A stretch of DNA of 64,000 nucleotides from Acidobacteriota bacterium (GCA_021832085.1 JAKBLM010000011.1:28067-92066), one strand, 5' to 3'. Counted from the stretch's first letter, positions 55,027 through 64,000 are shown. A program made the numbers and translations. The notes: generated from the sequence alone by a model not told the origin.

Positions 55027-57342
55027 ATGCGACCCGTTTGGCGAATTTCTGCCGTGTGCCTCGTCGTCCTGACTCTGGCGAGCCTGCCGGCGCTGGCCGA
55101 CCACACCCAGTTCTGGCGTACCACCGATTACTCCGATTTCGAGCGCGGCACCGCAAAGGAAGTGGCCCTCTGGAGCGACGGCAAGCTCGTGCCCGCGGCC
55201 CAGTTTAGCCATTTTGCTGATCCCAATCTGGCCTATCTCTGGGGGCTGCGCATCGATCCCCAGGGCCAGCTCTACGCCATTGGCGGCTCGAACGCGCGCG
55301 TCTTTCGTTTCAACGCCCAGGGCAAGCCCACTACCGTTTTCCAGTCGCCCGAACTGACGGCTCAGGCGATCGCTTTCGATGCCCACGGCGACCTCTACGT
55401 CGGCACTTCCCCCGACGGCAAGGTCTACAAAGTCACTCCCGACGGCAAAACCAGCGTCTTCTTCAATCCCAAGGCCAAATACATCTGGTCGCTTGCCGTC
55501 GGCACCCACGGCGTCGTCTACGTCGGCACCGGCGACAAAGGCGAGATCTATGCCGTCACCCCTTCCGGCAAGAGCGATCTCTTTTACAAGAGCGATGAAC
55601 GCCACATTCGGGCCATGGTGCTCGATGGCCATGGAAATCTGATCGTCGGAACCGATCCCAGCGGCTTGGTGATTCGTATCCCCATCCATAGCACCGGCCC
55701 CGACACGCCGCCCAAGGCCGGCCACGCCTTTGTCATCTACGAAACCGCCGGGCAGGAGATCACTTCGCTCCTCTTCGATCATCAGGGAAACCTCTATGTG
55801 TCCTCGATCGGATCGAAAGGCCAGCCTTCCGGCGCACCCTCTTTCTCCACGACTGGAGCCACGTTTGTCTTTTCCACCGGACCGGCCGGCGTGGCATCCG
55901 GCGCCCATGCGGCCGCTGCCGTGGTCCAGCAAGGCACCACCCCGCAGCCCACTCCGTTCACTCCTTTCGCTTCGACCGGGGGCGGCAGCTACGTCTACCG
56001 CATCGCGCCGGACGGCTCTCCCAAGCTGCTCTGGCAATCGCATACCGCCCTGGTTTATTCGCTCGGCTTTGCTCCAAGCGGCAAATTGCTGCTCGGCACC
56101 GGCAATAGCGGCGATGTCATCGAGCTCGAAGGCAATGCGACCTTCTCGAAAGTCGCCGAAACTTCAGCGGGACAGGTCACCGGCTTCGCCACCGGCAAGG
56201 ACGGCCGCGTCTACCTCTGCACCGCGAATCCGGGGAAAATCTTCACCCTCGGGCCCGGCATCGCCCGGGAAGGAACTTTCATTTCGGCCCCGTTCGACGC
56301 GCACATTTTCTCCCATTGGGGTCTGCTCGACTGGTGGGGACAAGGGGCCTCGGTCGGCCGCATCAGCTTTTACGTCCGCTCCGGCAACACTTCGAATCCG
56401 GGCAACAACTGGAGCCGGTGGTATGGGCCCTACACCACGCCCGAGGCCCAAACGGTCGGCTGCCCGCCGGCCCGCTTCGTGCAATGGAAAGCGGTGTTCC
56501 ATCCCCTGCCCGGCCACGTGCCCACCCTTTCTTGGGTCAGCCTCGCCTACCTGCCCAAAAACGTCGCGCCCGTCATCGACGACGTGGTGATGGAAGATCC
56601 CGGTATTCGCGTGCATGTCATGGCCGTGCCTGGCGGCCTCGGCGGGCAGGCGCTGAAGCCGGTGCATCTGCGGATGCCTCATGCCAACCAAGCAGGTCTC
56701 TCGCGCGTCGTTGCCCCGCAGAGCATGCCTTCTTCGGGGAGCGATTTCCAGGTGCCGCCGCAGGGTTTCCGCGACAAGGGCTGGCAGAGCGTGCTCTGGA
56801 CCGCTCACGACGCCAACGGCGACAAGCTTGAATATTTCGTCTACTATCGCGGCGAGAGGGAGCACACTTGGCGCCTGCTGAAGGGCGGCCTCCACGAGCC
56901 TTATTATTCCTGGGACACCACCACCATGCCCGACGGCGCCTACTACCTGAAGATCGTCGCCTCCGACCTGCCCTCGAATCCCCCGTCGCAGGCACTCACC
57001 GATTCGCGCATCGGCCCGCGCTTCGTCGTGGACAATACGCCGCCCTCGATCATCGACCTGCACGCGCTAGCAACCGGGGATGACGCCGTCGTCGAATTCA
57101 CCGCCCACGATCCTTCCAGTCCCTTGGCCCGTGCCGAATACAGCGTCGACGCCGGCCCGTGGACCCAGATCTGGCCGGTCGGCGAGTTGAGCGATTCGCC
57201 AACGGAAAGCTATCGGATTCGCCTCCGGAATCTCGGTCCGGGCGAACACACAATCAGTGTCCGCGTCTTCGACCTCTACGAGAATTCCGGAATCGCCAAG
57301 ACCGTCTTTACCACTGCCGCGCCCAAATCGGGCGGCCACTGA
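55027..57342 (+). CDS. Secreted beta-propeller protein, unknown function
   Basis: 771 residues with a signal peptide (about 1-24). A propeller of repeated AFDAHGDLYVGTSPDGKVYKV-like blades (YVGTGDKGEIYAV, NLYVSSIGSKGQP) occupies about 60-420. An Ala/Pro/Thr linker and an Ig-like C-terminal half (about 440-770) with GDKLEYFVYYRGEREHTW and YYLKIVASDLPSNPPSQAL follow. It begins 22 bp after the S55 gene and is followed within 35 bp by the PLP enzyme gene. Role unknown; it may be a partner or substrate of the peptidase. Confidence 0.78.
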   Translation: MRPVWRISAVCLVVLTLASLPALADHTQFWRTTDYSDFERGTAKEVALWSDGKLVPAAQFSHFADPNLAYLWGLRIDPQGQLYAIGGSNARVFRFNAQGKPTTVFQSPELTAQAIAFDAHGDLYVGTSPDGKVYKVTPDGKTSVFFNPKAKYIWSLAVGTHGVVYVGTGDKGEIYAVTPSGKSDLFYKSDERHIRAMVLDGHGNLIVGTDPSGLVIRIPIHSTGPDTPPKAGHAFVIYETAGQEITSLLFDHQGNLYVSSIGSKGQPSGAPSFSTTGATFVFSTGPAGVASGAHAAAAVVQQGTTPQPTPFTPFASTGGGSYVYRIAPDGSPKLLWQSHTALVYSLGFAPSGKLLLGTGNSGDVIELEGNATFSKVAETSAGQVTGFATGKDGRVYLCTANPGKIFTLGPGIAREGTFISAPFDAHIFSHWGLLDWWGQGASVGRISFYVRSGNTSNPGNNWSRWYGPYTTPEAQTVGCPPARFVQWKAVFHPLPGHVPTLSWVSLAYLPKNVAPVIDDVVMEDPGIRVHVMAVPGGLGGQALKPVHLRMPHANQAGLSRVVAPQSMPSSGSDFQVPPQGFRDKGWQSVLWTAHDANGDKLEYFVYYRGEREHTWRLLKGGLHEPYYSWDTTTMPDGAYYLKIVASDLPSNPPSQALTDSRIGPRFVVDNTPPSIIDLHALATGDDAVVEFTAHDPSSPLARAEYSVDAGPWTQIWPVGELSDSPTESYRIRLRNLGPGEHTISVRVFDLYENSGIAKTVFTTAAPKSGGH

Positions 57343-57376
57343 TTCGGCCGCCCGGAACCGAGGAGGTCTTTTCGAA

Positions 57377-58330
57377 ATGCCCTCTGGACCCACGCTCGCG
57401 GCGATTCGCGAGGCGCACGCCCGCATCGCCCCGCACATTCATCGCACGCCGGTTTTCCGCAGCGCCTCGCTCGATCGCCTCGCCGGCGCCGAGCTGTTCT
57501 TCAAGTGCGAGAATTTGCAGCGCACCGGTTCGTTCAAGATGCGCGGCGCCACCAACGTGATTTTCTCGCTCTCCGAACCGGTGGCCGGGCGCGGCGTGGT
57601 CACCCACTCCTCCGGCAATCACGGCGCCGCCGTCGCCTACGCGGCTCGCCGTCGCGGCATCCCGGCCTGGGTCGTTGTGCCGCGCGGCGCGCCCGAGGTG
57701 AAGCAGCGTGCCATTGCCGATTTCGGCGGTGAGGTTATTACCTGCGAGCCGAACCTGGCCGCACGCGAAGCTGCCGCACGCGAGATTATGGAGCGCACCG
57801 GCGCAACGTTGGTTCACCCTTATGACGATGACCGCATCATCGCCGCTCAGGGCACCGCCGCTCTGGAGTTGCTCGAGGACGCCGGTTCCCTCGACCTGGT
57901 TCTCGCGCCCGTTTCGGGCGGCGGCTTGCTTTCCGGCACCGCCATCGCCGCCCAATCGCTTCAGCCCGGCATTCGCGTGGTCGGCTGCGAACCGGCCGGC
58001 GCCGACGATGCCTGGCGCTCGTTGCATTCCGGCCAGCTGCAGAAAAGCGAGAAGCCCGAAACCATCGCCGATGGCCTGCGTGCCTCTCTTTCCGAGCGCA
58101 CCTTCGCCATCCTGCGCGAGCGCGTCGAAGACGTCGTCCTGATCGGCGAGCGGGAAATTCTCGACGCAATGCGCCTCATCTGGGAACGAATGAAGCTGGT
58201 GATCGAGCCCTCCTCGGCCGTCACCGCTGCCGCTGTTTTGCTCGGGAAAATCGACGTTTCCGGAAAGCGCGTCGGCATCCTCCTTTCGGGCGGCAACGTC
58301 GATCTTGGGCCGTTCTTCCACTCCGCCTAG
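57377..58330 (+). CDS. PLP-dependent threonine dehydratase / serine racemase family enzyme
   Basis: 317 residues. The PLP lysine is in GSFKMRGATN. SSGNHGAAVAYAA, the phosphate-binding SGGGLLSGTAIAA, and the C-terminal EPSSAVTAAAVLLGK and GILLSGGNVDL follow the fold-type II layout of serine racemases and threonine dehydratases without a regulatory ACT domain. It is cytoplasmic. AGGAGG precedes ATG 57377. It probably forms an operon with the two secreted proteins upstream, an odd mix. Confidence 0.9.
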   Translation: MPSGPTLAAIREAHARIAPHIHRTPVFRSASLDRLAGAELFFKCENLQRTGSFKMRGATNVIFSLSEPVAGRGVVTHSSGNHGAAVAYAARRRGIPAWVVVPRGAPEVKQRAIADFGGEVITCEPNLAAREAAAREIMERTGATLVHPYDDDRIIAAQGTAALELLEDAGSLDLVLAPVSGGGLLSGTAIAAQSLQPGIRVVGCEPAGADDAWRSLHSGQLQKSEKPETIADGLRASLSERTFAILRERVEDVVLIGEREILDAMRLIWERMKLVIEPSSAVTAAAVLLGKIDVSGKRVGILLSGGNVDLGPFFHSA

Positions 58331-58345
58331 CCCGCAAAAGCCGTA

Positions 58346-58420
58346 TCATCCCGAACGAATCTTTGGCGACGAGCGCAGCGAGTCCCGGCGCAGTCTGTCG
58401 GGACCACCGGTTCTCTCCCC
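58346..58420. repeat. Intergenic repeat family B, copy 3
   Basis: Begins TATCATCCCGAAC and includes GACGAGCGCAGCGAGTCCCG and the stem TCCCGGC-7 nt-GTCGGGA (one G-T pair). It is closest in layout to copy 2. Confidence 0.68.
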
Positions 58421-58479
58421 TCCCACATCCCCCCGGCCACCGTTCACCTGCGAAAAATGAACGTTTGCTAAAAACTTTC

Positions 58480-58509
58480 TTGACATGTGCGTTTTCCAGG
58501 AAGTATGTT
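58480..58509 (+). promoter_or_regulatory. Sigma-70-like promoter of the TonB-dependent receptor gene
   Basis: TTGACA at 58480-58485, 18-bp spacer, TATGTT at 58504-58509. It predicts a start near 58516 and a leader of about 340 nt. Confidence 0.6.
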
Positions 58510-58515
58510 GCTCGC

Positions 58516-58857
58516 GGGTTATCTAAGGTGCCTTGGCCGTGTGGGGCAGCCGGCGCAAGCGCCTAGTAATGCTTCACCTGGGGGCGGATACATGGGACCG
58601 AAGCAGGAAGGGCGGTCGGCAGCCCGTGCGTATGGTGAACTCTTCACGAGTGGGGGCGTCCTTTTGCATCCAATCGTGTTCGGCACTAGCGTGGGAGTGC
58701 TGGATGCCAGGTTCACTGTATTCGGGTTCATGAGGTGCCAAAGAGCTGCTCTTTCTTTCTTCATTTTGATCCTGTCCATCAGCCGGTAATTTCGGAACCG
58801 CCACCCTCCAGGGGACGCTCAACCTAACGGGCTCAGTGCCCACCCAGGAGGTGTTGA
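58516..58857 (+). other. Long 5' leader of the receptor gene
   Basis: No gene is visible. One small hairpin with T-rich trailer (AAAGAG-CTG-CTCTTT at 58740-58754, then TCTTTCTTC) could attenuate. CAGGAGGTG sits just before the start codon. Confidence 0.4.
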
Positions 58858-61800
58858 ATGCACGAAAGGCGTGCTGCATTGCTCGCCTTAGCTTGTGTTT
58901 TCCTGCTTGCCCTGGTCCCTATTGGCCTGTACGCGCAATCGGCCAGTACGGGCGCAATACAAGGCGTGGTGAAGGATCCAACCGGTGCCGTCATTCCCGG
59001 CGCCACGGTGGCCCTCACCATGAAGTCCACTAACGTTACCGTCACGACCACGACCAACGCAGCCGGTCATTATTCCTTCCCCGCCGTCTCGCCTGGCGTA
59101 TACACCATGAAAATTACGGCGACGGGATTTCAGGCCTATGTCGTCAGCAATCTCCACGTGAACGTCACCAAGTCGTACAACATCTCGCCCAGCATGAAGG
59201 TCGGGACGGCGTCGCAGACGGTCACGGTCGCGGAGGTGCCTGGCGCCGAACTCCAGACCACCAACGCCAGTATCGGCACCACGATTGGTGGCAATATGCT
59301 GCAGTTTCTGCCTACCGCGCAGCGCAACGTCACTTCCTTGCTCACCCTCCAACCGGCCGTCGCTCCTGAAGAGACGAACGACGTCTTCGGCGGCCAGGTG
59401 GCCGGCGCCATGAGCGACCAGACCACTTTCCTGGTTGACGGCGGCGACGCCACCAACGACCTGGAAGGAACCGGCGGCTACATCGGCGCTCCCGGTCAGC
59501 CCCAGCCGGCGCCCGCGATTTCGGTCAACGTCGCCAGCACACAGCAATTCCACGTCGTCACCGGCAGCCCGACCGGGGGGTTTGCCCGGTCTCAGGGCGG
59601 CGAGGTCTCGATCGTTTCCAAGCGCGGCACGAACCAGTTCCATGGCTCGCTCTACGAGTACTGGACGGGCAGCACGCTGGGAGCGAACAGCTGGACGAAC
59701 AATCAGGCCGGCGTTCCGAAGCCGCACGAAGTCAACAACCGGTTCGGCTTCACCCTCGGCGGCCCGATCGTCAAGAACAAGCTCTTCTTCTTCGGCAACT
59801 ATGAAGGCCGCCGCTTCCGCCAGAGCGCCGGCATCACCACCGATGTCCCCACCTTCTGCGCCCGCAATGGCATTCTGCGCTTCAAGAACGGCGCCAACCA
59901 ACTGCAGAGCTACAACTTCGATCCGAACCTGACCTCGGCGGTCGCCAGCCAATGCGGCGTGGCGATGGGAACCCCAGTTTCCAGCCTGGACCCGCGGGCC
60001 CTCGGCATCGACCCTCTCATCCAGAAATACTGGGCCAACGAGCCGCTGCCTAACGTTCCGGGCACCGGCGACGTCTACAACAGCGCGGAATTCGTTACCT
60101 CCATGGCCGACCCGACCAACGAGAACGACGGCATGGCCCGGATCGATTACAGCATCAACCAGCGCTGGCACCTCTACGGCACCTACCGCTACGATCAGAT
60201 GGTCTTCCTGACCGGCTCCCAGTTCGACATCATCCCCGGTCAGCAAAAACTGCTCAGCGGCACGCCGGTGCAGCCGCGCTTCGTCACCTTCATGCTGACC
60301 GGCCAGATCGGCAACAACTTCACCATGCAGACGCACGGCTCGTACTTGCGCGACTGGTGGGCGTGGAACCGCGCGTCACTCGCCAATCCCTCGAACGTGC
60401 CCGGCATCGGCGGCACGCTGCAGGTTTCCGGAGAAGGCGCAACCGGCAACTCCGGAGCCAGCAAGCCCTTTGCCGATCCGATCAACTTCAACACGCAGCA
60501 AGCCCGCGCCCGTATGTGGGATGGTCGGGACTGGTATCTGGCCGAGGACGATAGCTTGCTGAAGGGCAACCACGACATCCAGTTCGGCGCTGCCTGGTAC
60601 TACTGGAACATCCTCCACGAACGCACCGACGACGTGCTCGGCGGCCTCACCAACGGCCCGATCTATTGGATCCAGTCGCGGCAAGGGAGCAGCGGCAGTT
60701 ACGTCAACGTTCCCACTAGCGAGCGGCCGGCAACCTGCTCGAGCGGCCTCACCACGAATTGCATCCTGGGAAGCGACCTCGGCCGCTACGAAAATATGTA
60801 CGCATCCATGCTGGGACTGGTTGACCACACTTCGCAGGTGGCCACCCGCAACGCGAATTTCCAGCCCTATCCACTGGGTTCTCCGCTCACTACCCATGTC
60901 CACGTCACCGCCTGGTACAGCTACCTTCAGGACATCTGGCAGGTGCATCCGGGCATCACGCTCACCTACGGCGTGAACTGGGGCTTGCAGCTCCCGCCGA
61001 AGGCGGTAGACGGCAAGCAGGTCATGGCGCTTTACACCGCCACCGGCAGGCCCGTCACCGACATCAACGCCTTTTTCCAGCAGCGGCAGGCGGCCATGGA
61101 TTCGGCCAACTGGAATGAAATCGCTGCCCTCAACAACTACTCCTTTGCTCCGATTAAGCATATCCCTGGCTACACCCGGCCGGTCGGCACTTACTGGGGC
61201 CAGTTCGGTCCCCGGTTTGCCGTCGCTTGGCAACCGCCCTTCCACAATGCTTTCTTCGGCAATCGCCAAACCGTGATCCGGGCCGGATACTCGCTCCAAT
61301 GGAACCGGACCAACGCCGTTGGTCTGGTTATGACCCCACTGCTCGGCACCGGACTGGCGCAAGTCGTCGGTTGTAACGCGCCGACAGCCACTCCCATCAA
61401 CGGTCACTTCTGCGACCAGGTGTCGTCAACCGACGCGGCTACCGCTTTCCGGATCGGAGTCGACGGCAATTCCTTGCGGATGCCTTTACCAACGAGCGGC
61501 TATCCCGTTACTCCTCCCTCGCCGTTCGGCTCAATCTATGGCTTCAACCTCGATCATGCCTACACGCCCGCGTATTCCCACCAGGTTTCGGTGGACATCC
61601 AGCGGTCTTTCCCGCACAACTGGCTGGTCGACGTCGGTTACCTCGGCCGCTTCAGCCGCAACCTCGAAAACGGTGCGGACATCAACGCTTCCGACATGTT
61701 CGCTAAGGACCCGGTATCCGGCCAGACGCTCGGGCAGGCCTTCGATGCCGTTTCCGCCTTCTTCCGCAACGGAGGGAGTTGCACGACGAACTCCCAGGGG

Positions 61801-62856
61801 CTGGACGCAAACTGTCCAGGTCTAGCCGCGCAACCCTTCTTCGAAAACATGGCGGCCACGAATAGTCTCACCTCGCCGGGCGCCGGCACCTCCTACTGCC
61901 AGTCTCAGTATGGCTCCAGCTGCACCGCGTTCGCGGCGGCCAGCGATCCAACCGACGCATTCAACGGCAGCCTGGGCAGCTTCATGGAGTTCAACTACAA
62001 CTTCATCGGCCAGCAGTCGCTCGACCCGCAGCAGTTCCTGCTCAACTTCTGGAACTACGGCGGCGGTTGGGGTAACTACAACGCCGGCTTCATTTCCGTC
62101 CACAAGGCCTTCTCCCAGGGCCTCAGCATGTCCTTCAACTACACCCTGTCCCACGCCCTGGGCACTCAGGCCCTCAACCAGGAATACATCATCTACGGCA
62201 ACCCGTCGCCTTACCTTCCGCAGACCGGTTACGGCACTGCGGCTTTTGACCGCCGCAATGTGTTCAACGCCACCTGGTACTACACGCTGCCGTTCGGCCA
62301 TGGCCAGCGGTTCTCGACGTCCAACGCCTTCCTCAACCACATCATTGGTGGTTGGTTCTCTTCGGGCATTTGGACCTGGCAATCGGGTCTGCCGAACTGC
62401 ATCGCCGCCGATGGCGATTACGGTGACATCGGCTCTGGCGCTGTCAACCAGACCTGCGCTCAGACTAACCTGAACCTGTACGGGCTGCAGGGCCGCCACA
62501 ACAACGTTACCGGAACCGGCGGCGTTGCCGTTGGCGGTAGCGGCATCAATATCTTCGCTAACCCCACGCAGGTCTTTAACTCCCTCAGCCGGCCGGTGTT
62601 GACCCAGAACCTGCGTCCGTTCGACTTCAACATGAACAATCCGTCGTCGTGGAACATGGACCTCTCGGTCGGCAAGGACATCGCCGTCACCGAACGCTAC
62701 AAGGCCTATTTCACCGCCGACTTCTTCAACGCGTTCAACATCTTCCAGCCGGGAGGGTGGTCTCTCGACATGAACAACCCGGCCGGATTCGGCGTGGTCA
62801 CCGGCCAGTCCAACAGCCCGCGCACCATCCAGCTCGGGTTGCGCTTCGTGTTCTAA
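58858..62856 (+). CDS. TonB-dependent receptor with N-terminal carboxypeptidase-regulatory-like domain
   Basis: 1332 residues. A signal peptide (about 1-26) is followed by a carboxypeptidase-regulatory-like beta-sandwich (about 28-115, GAIQGVVKDPTGAVIPGATV). A plug domain (about 120-240) with DQTTFLVDGGDATNDLEGTG, and a long 22-strand-type barrel to the C-terminus, which ends in the outer-membrane-typical aromatic GLRFVF. The layout is the Oar-like/CarboxypepD_reg TonB receptor abundant in Acidobacteriota, probably taking up glycans or peptides; the substrate is unknown. No TonB/ExbBD genes lie nearby. AGGAGG precedes ATG 58858. Confidence 0.95.
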   Translation: MHERRAALLALACVFLLALVPIGLYAQSASTGAIQGVVKDPTGAVIPGATVALTMKSTNVTVTTTTNAAGHYSFPAVSPGVYTMKITATGFQAYVVSNLHVNVTKSYNISPSMKVGTASQTVTVAEVPGAELQTTNASIGTTIGGNMLQFLPTAQRNVTSLLTLQPAVAPEETNDVFGGQVAGAMSDQTTFLVDGGDATNDLEGTGGYIGAPGQPQPAPAISVNVASTQQFHVVTGSPTGGFARSQGGEVSIVSKRGTNQFHGSLYEYWTGSTLGANSWTNNQAGVPKPHEVNNRFGFTLGGPIVKNKLFFFGNYEGRRFRQSAGITTDVPTFCARNGILRFKNGANQLQSYNFDPNLTSAVASQCGVAMGTPVSSLDPRALGIDPLIQKYWANEPLPNVPGTGDVYNSAEFVTSMADPTNENDGMARIDYSINQRWHLYGTYRYDQMVFLTGSQFDIIPGQQKLLSGTPVQPRFVTFMLTGQIGNNFTMQTHGSYLRDWWAWNRASLANPSNVPGIGGTLQVSGEGATGNSGASKPFADPINFNTQQARARMWDGRDWYLAEDDSLLKGNHDIQFGAAWYYWNILHERTDDVLGGLTNGPIYWIQSRQGSSGSYVNVPTSERPATCSSGLTTNCILGSDLGRYENMYASMLGLVDHTSQVATRNANFQPYPLGSPLTTHVHVTAWYSYLQDIWQVHPGITLTYGVNWGLQLPPKAVDGKQVMALYTATGRPVTDINAFFQQRQAAMDSANWNEIAALNNYSFAPIKHIPGYTRPVGTYWGQFGPRFAVAWQPPFHNAFFGNRQTVIRAGYSLQWNRTNAVGLVMTPLLGTGLAQVVGCNAPTATPINGHFCDQVSSTDAATAFRIGVDGNSLRMPLPTSGYPVTPPSPFGSIYGFNLDHAYTPAYSHQVSVDIQRSFPHNWLVDVGYLGRFSRNLENGADINASDMFAKDPVSGQTLGQAFDAVSAFFRNGGSCTTNSQGLDANCPGLAAQPFFENMAATNSLTSPGAGTSYCQSQYGSSCTAFAAASDPTDAFNGSLGSFMEFNYNFIGQQSLDPQQFLLNFWNYGGGWGNYNAGFISVHKAFSQGLSMSFNYTLSHALGTQALNQEYIIYGNPSPYLPQTGYGTAAFDRRNVFNATWYYTLPFGHGQRFSTSNAFLNHIIGGWFSSGIWTWQSGLPNCIAADGDYGDIGSGAVNQTCAQTNLNLYGLQGRHNNVTGTGGVAVGGSGINIFANPTQVFNSLSRPVLTQNLRPFDFNMNNPSSWNMDLSVGKDIAVTERYKAYFTADFFNAFNIFQPGGWSLDMNNPAGFGVVTGQSNSPRTIQLGLRFVF

Positions 62857-62881
62857 CCGCCTCATTCCTGGGGGCATAACC

Positions 62882-62921
62882 GGGGCGGCTCGCTTTGCGG
62901 CGTGCCGCCCCTCTTCTTTTT
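62882..62921 (+). terminator. Rho-independent terminator after the receptor gene
   Basis: 8-bp stem GGGGCGGC / GCCGCCCC with a 14-nt loop, followed by TCTTCTTTTT. It starts about 25 bp after the stop codon. Confidence 0.75.
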
Positions 62922-63088
62922 CCCAGGCCAAATCTATTTCCAATTCGCTGCCGGTCGCCCGCCATTCTCGCCGGGTATATAAGGGAATCGCGCATCCCTT
63001 GTGCAGCGTGAGCACGAGCTTGCCGCCCATTCGCTCCTCGCTGGGCCACATACACGCTCCCCTTGTCGGACTTTCTTTCCCTCCGCTA

Positions 63089-63878
63089 TGTCAGTGCCGG
63101 TGTAAAAATCCCCAAAGTGCCGATTGAAAATTCCCCACCCCTGATGTGGTGGACCGGAACCCACTCCGCAGGGAGGAGGTTCCGAGACTTGTTCAGGGGG
63201 AGAGACGTGGAACAGATCAAAGAACTGCAACGGCAAGGGATGAGTATCCAGGCGATCAGTCAGCTGACCGGCTGGGATCGCAAGACGATTCGCAAGTACC
63301 TGTTGGGACCGGAAGTGGCGCCGGTTTATGGGCCCGGCCCGCGGCGAGCCAGTAAGCTGGACCCGTTTAAAGCGTATCTGGAGGAGCGTCTGCGCGCCGG
63401 GGTGTGGAACGGGCGGGTGCTGCTGCGGGAACTGCGCGAGCGGAACTACTCGGGCAGCTACACGATTCTGACCGATTGGCTGCGGCCGCAACGCCAGGCG
63501 GCCGGCGTCGCGGCGGTGCGGCGATTTGAGACACCGCCGGGCAAGCAAGCGCAGGTGGACTGGGGCCATCTGGGCACGCTGGAGATCGGAGGCCAGGAGC
63601 AGAAGCTGTGGGCCTTCGCTTTTACGCTCGGCTACAGCCGCAAGCTCGTGGCCGAAGCAGCGCTGGACCAGAAGCTGGGGACGCTGCTGCGGTTGCACGA
63701 AGCCGTCTTCGATCAACTCGGTGGAGTGCCCGAGGAGATTCTGTACGATCGGATGAAGACGGTCTGGCTGGGGACCGACGAACGTGGCGAGATCGTCTGG
63801 CACCCGGTCTTTCAGGGCTTCGCGCGGTACTGGGGTTTTGTCCCGCGGCGGTGTCGGCCTTATCGGGCACAGACCAAG
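63089..63878. mobile_element. IS21-family insertion sequence, left end and interrupted istA
   Basis: Element boundary inferred from terminal repeats at 63093-63137 and the transposase start. The right part is missing or displaced after about 63878. No istB was seen in the window. Confidence 0.6.
63093..63137 (+). repeat. Tandem terminal repeats of the IS21 element
   Basis: Two 22-bp copies beginning AGTGCCG and ending CCCCA, 23 bp apart (63093-63114 and 63116-63137), as expected for IS21 transposase-binding sites. TGTC sits just outside at 63089. Confidence 0.6.
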
Positions 63879-63932
63879 GATCAAGCTTCATACTGCACCT
63901 CGTTGGGCGTCTTGGATGCAAGCTGCGGATAA
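63207..63932 (+). pseudogene. istA: Truncated IS21 transposase gene (istA)
   Basis: 241 residues from GTG 63207 (GGGGGAGAGAC upstream). The N-terminal helix-turn-helix (EQIKELQRQGMSIQAISQLT) and the start of the DDE domain (QAQVDWGHLG, IGGQEQKLWAFAFTLGYSRK) are intact. The match to IstA stops at RPYRAQTK, where the family normally continues with a GKVESGV-type stretch. The following residues (DQASYC...) are unrelated and the frame soon ends. IstA is usually over 400 residues, so the C-terminal part of the catalytic domain is missing. Confidence 0.8.
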
Positions 63933-64000
63933 CGGCGGCGGTCCCGGAATCGTTTCCCGGGTTGGGCCTGAGGCAAGAGACCGGTGGGAGGTTCGAACAG
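63881..64000 (-). CDS. Possible C-terminal end of a transposase, cut by window edge
   Basis: The minus strand is open from the right edge and stops at 63881. Its last residues YPQLASKTPNEVQYEA recall the C-terminal TPxE ending of DDE-type transposases. If real, another element has inserted where istA breaks. The evidence is 39 residues only. Confidence 0.25.
   Translation of the reverse strand: MFEPPTGLLPQAQPGKRFRDRRRYPQLASKTPNEVQYEA

Noticed and set aside
58888..60336. Minus-strand open frames within the TonB receptor gene, including 61822-63051
   Set aside because: The receptor frame has clear domains; the antisense products show none.
62934..63884. Minus-strand open frame opposite istA
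   Set aside because: It overlaps the IS21 ends and the recognised IstA motifs on the other strand.

Overview
The window is GC-rich bacterial DNA that looks chromosomal and most likely comes from the phylum Acidobacteriota (class Terriglobia or a relative). This is an inference from family content, not from a marker gene. The pointers are a TonB-dependent receptor with an N-terminal carboxypeptidase-regulatory domain, two large MacB/FtsX permeases of the acidobacterial orphan-permease type beside a PadR regulator, an SBBP-repeat/choice-of-anchor-D surface protein, a DUF2934-Hsp20 fusion, a complete hpn hopanoid operon and an LpxD/lipid A acyltransferase pair (diderm envelope). No rRNA, tRNA or CRISPR was seen.

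Layout. 0-7 kb: tail of a probable response regulator, an outer-membrane beta-barrel protein, a large beta-propeller surface protein, a ribosome hibernation factor, a DUF72 protein and a Cys-rich zinc-ribbon protein. 7.3-20.6 kb (minus strand): a lipid block. A lipid A-type acyltransferase, lpxD and a P-loop NTPase are followed by shc, hpnH, hpnA, hpnG, two zinc-dependent medium-chain dehydrogenases, hpnC, hpnD and hpnE. This covers farnesyl diphosphate to squalene (HpnCDE), cyclisation to hopene (Shc) and side-chain building (HpnH, HpnG). The two dehydrogenases sit where the reduction of ribosylhopane to bacteriohopanetetrol would be expected. 20.9-30.5 kb: an ArnT-like glycosyltransferase, a site-2 protease with CBS domains, an FAD oxidoreductase beside a NapH/NosR-like iron-sulfur membrane protein, a methyltransferase, a double-GNAT protein, nrdR and a flippase-like membrane protein. 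30.7-34.2 kb: an ECF sigma/anti-sigma operon with three downstream envelope proteins. 34.4-43.5 kb: a fused ADP-forming acyl-CoA synthetase/GNAT protein, two paralogous ABC permeases and padR. 43.7-46.4 kb: a secreted GH3 glycosidase. 46.5-48.6 kb: a compact HxlR / Asp-box propeller / MoaD-like operon with a palindrome at its 5' end. 48.8-52.8 kb: aroA, an ABC-2 exporter and Hsp20. 53.2-58.3 kb: an S55-type protease, a propeller protein and a PLP-dependent racemase/dehydratase. 58.9-62.9 kb: the TonB-dependent receptor. 63.1-64 kb: an interrupted IS21-family insertion sequence.

Two small hairpin repeat families are scattered between genes. Family A is at about 25.3, 34.3 and 37.5 kb. Family B is at about 25.3, 40.3 and 58.4 kb. 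The best candidates for undescribed biology are the HxlR-propeller-MoaD-like operon, the paired dehydrogenases in the hopanoid operon, the ECF envelope operon, and an S55-type protease whose catalytic Ser and His appear in reversed order.
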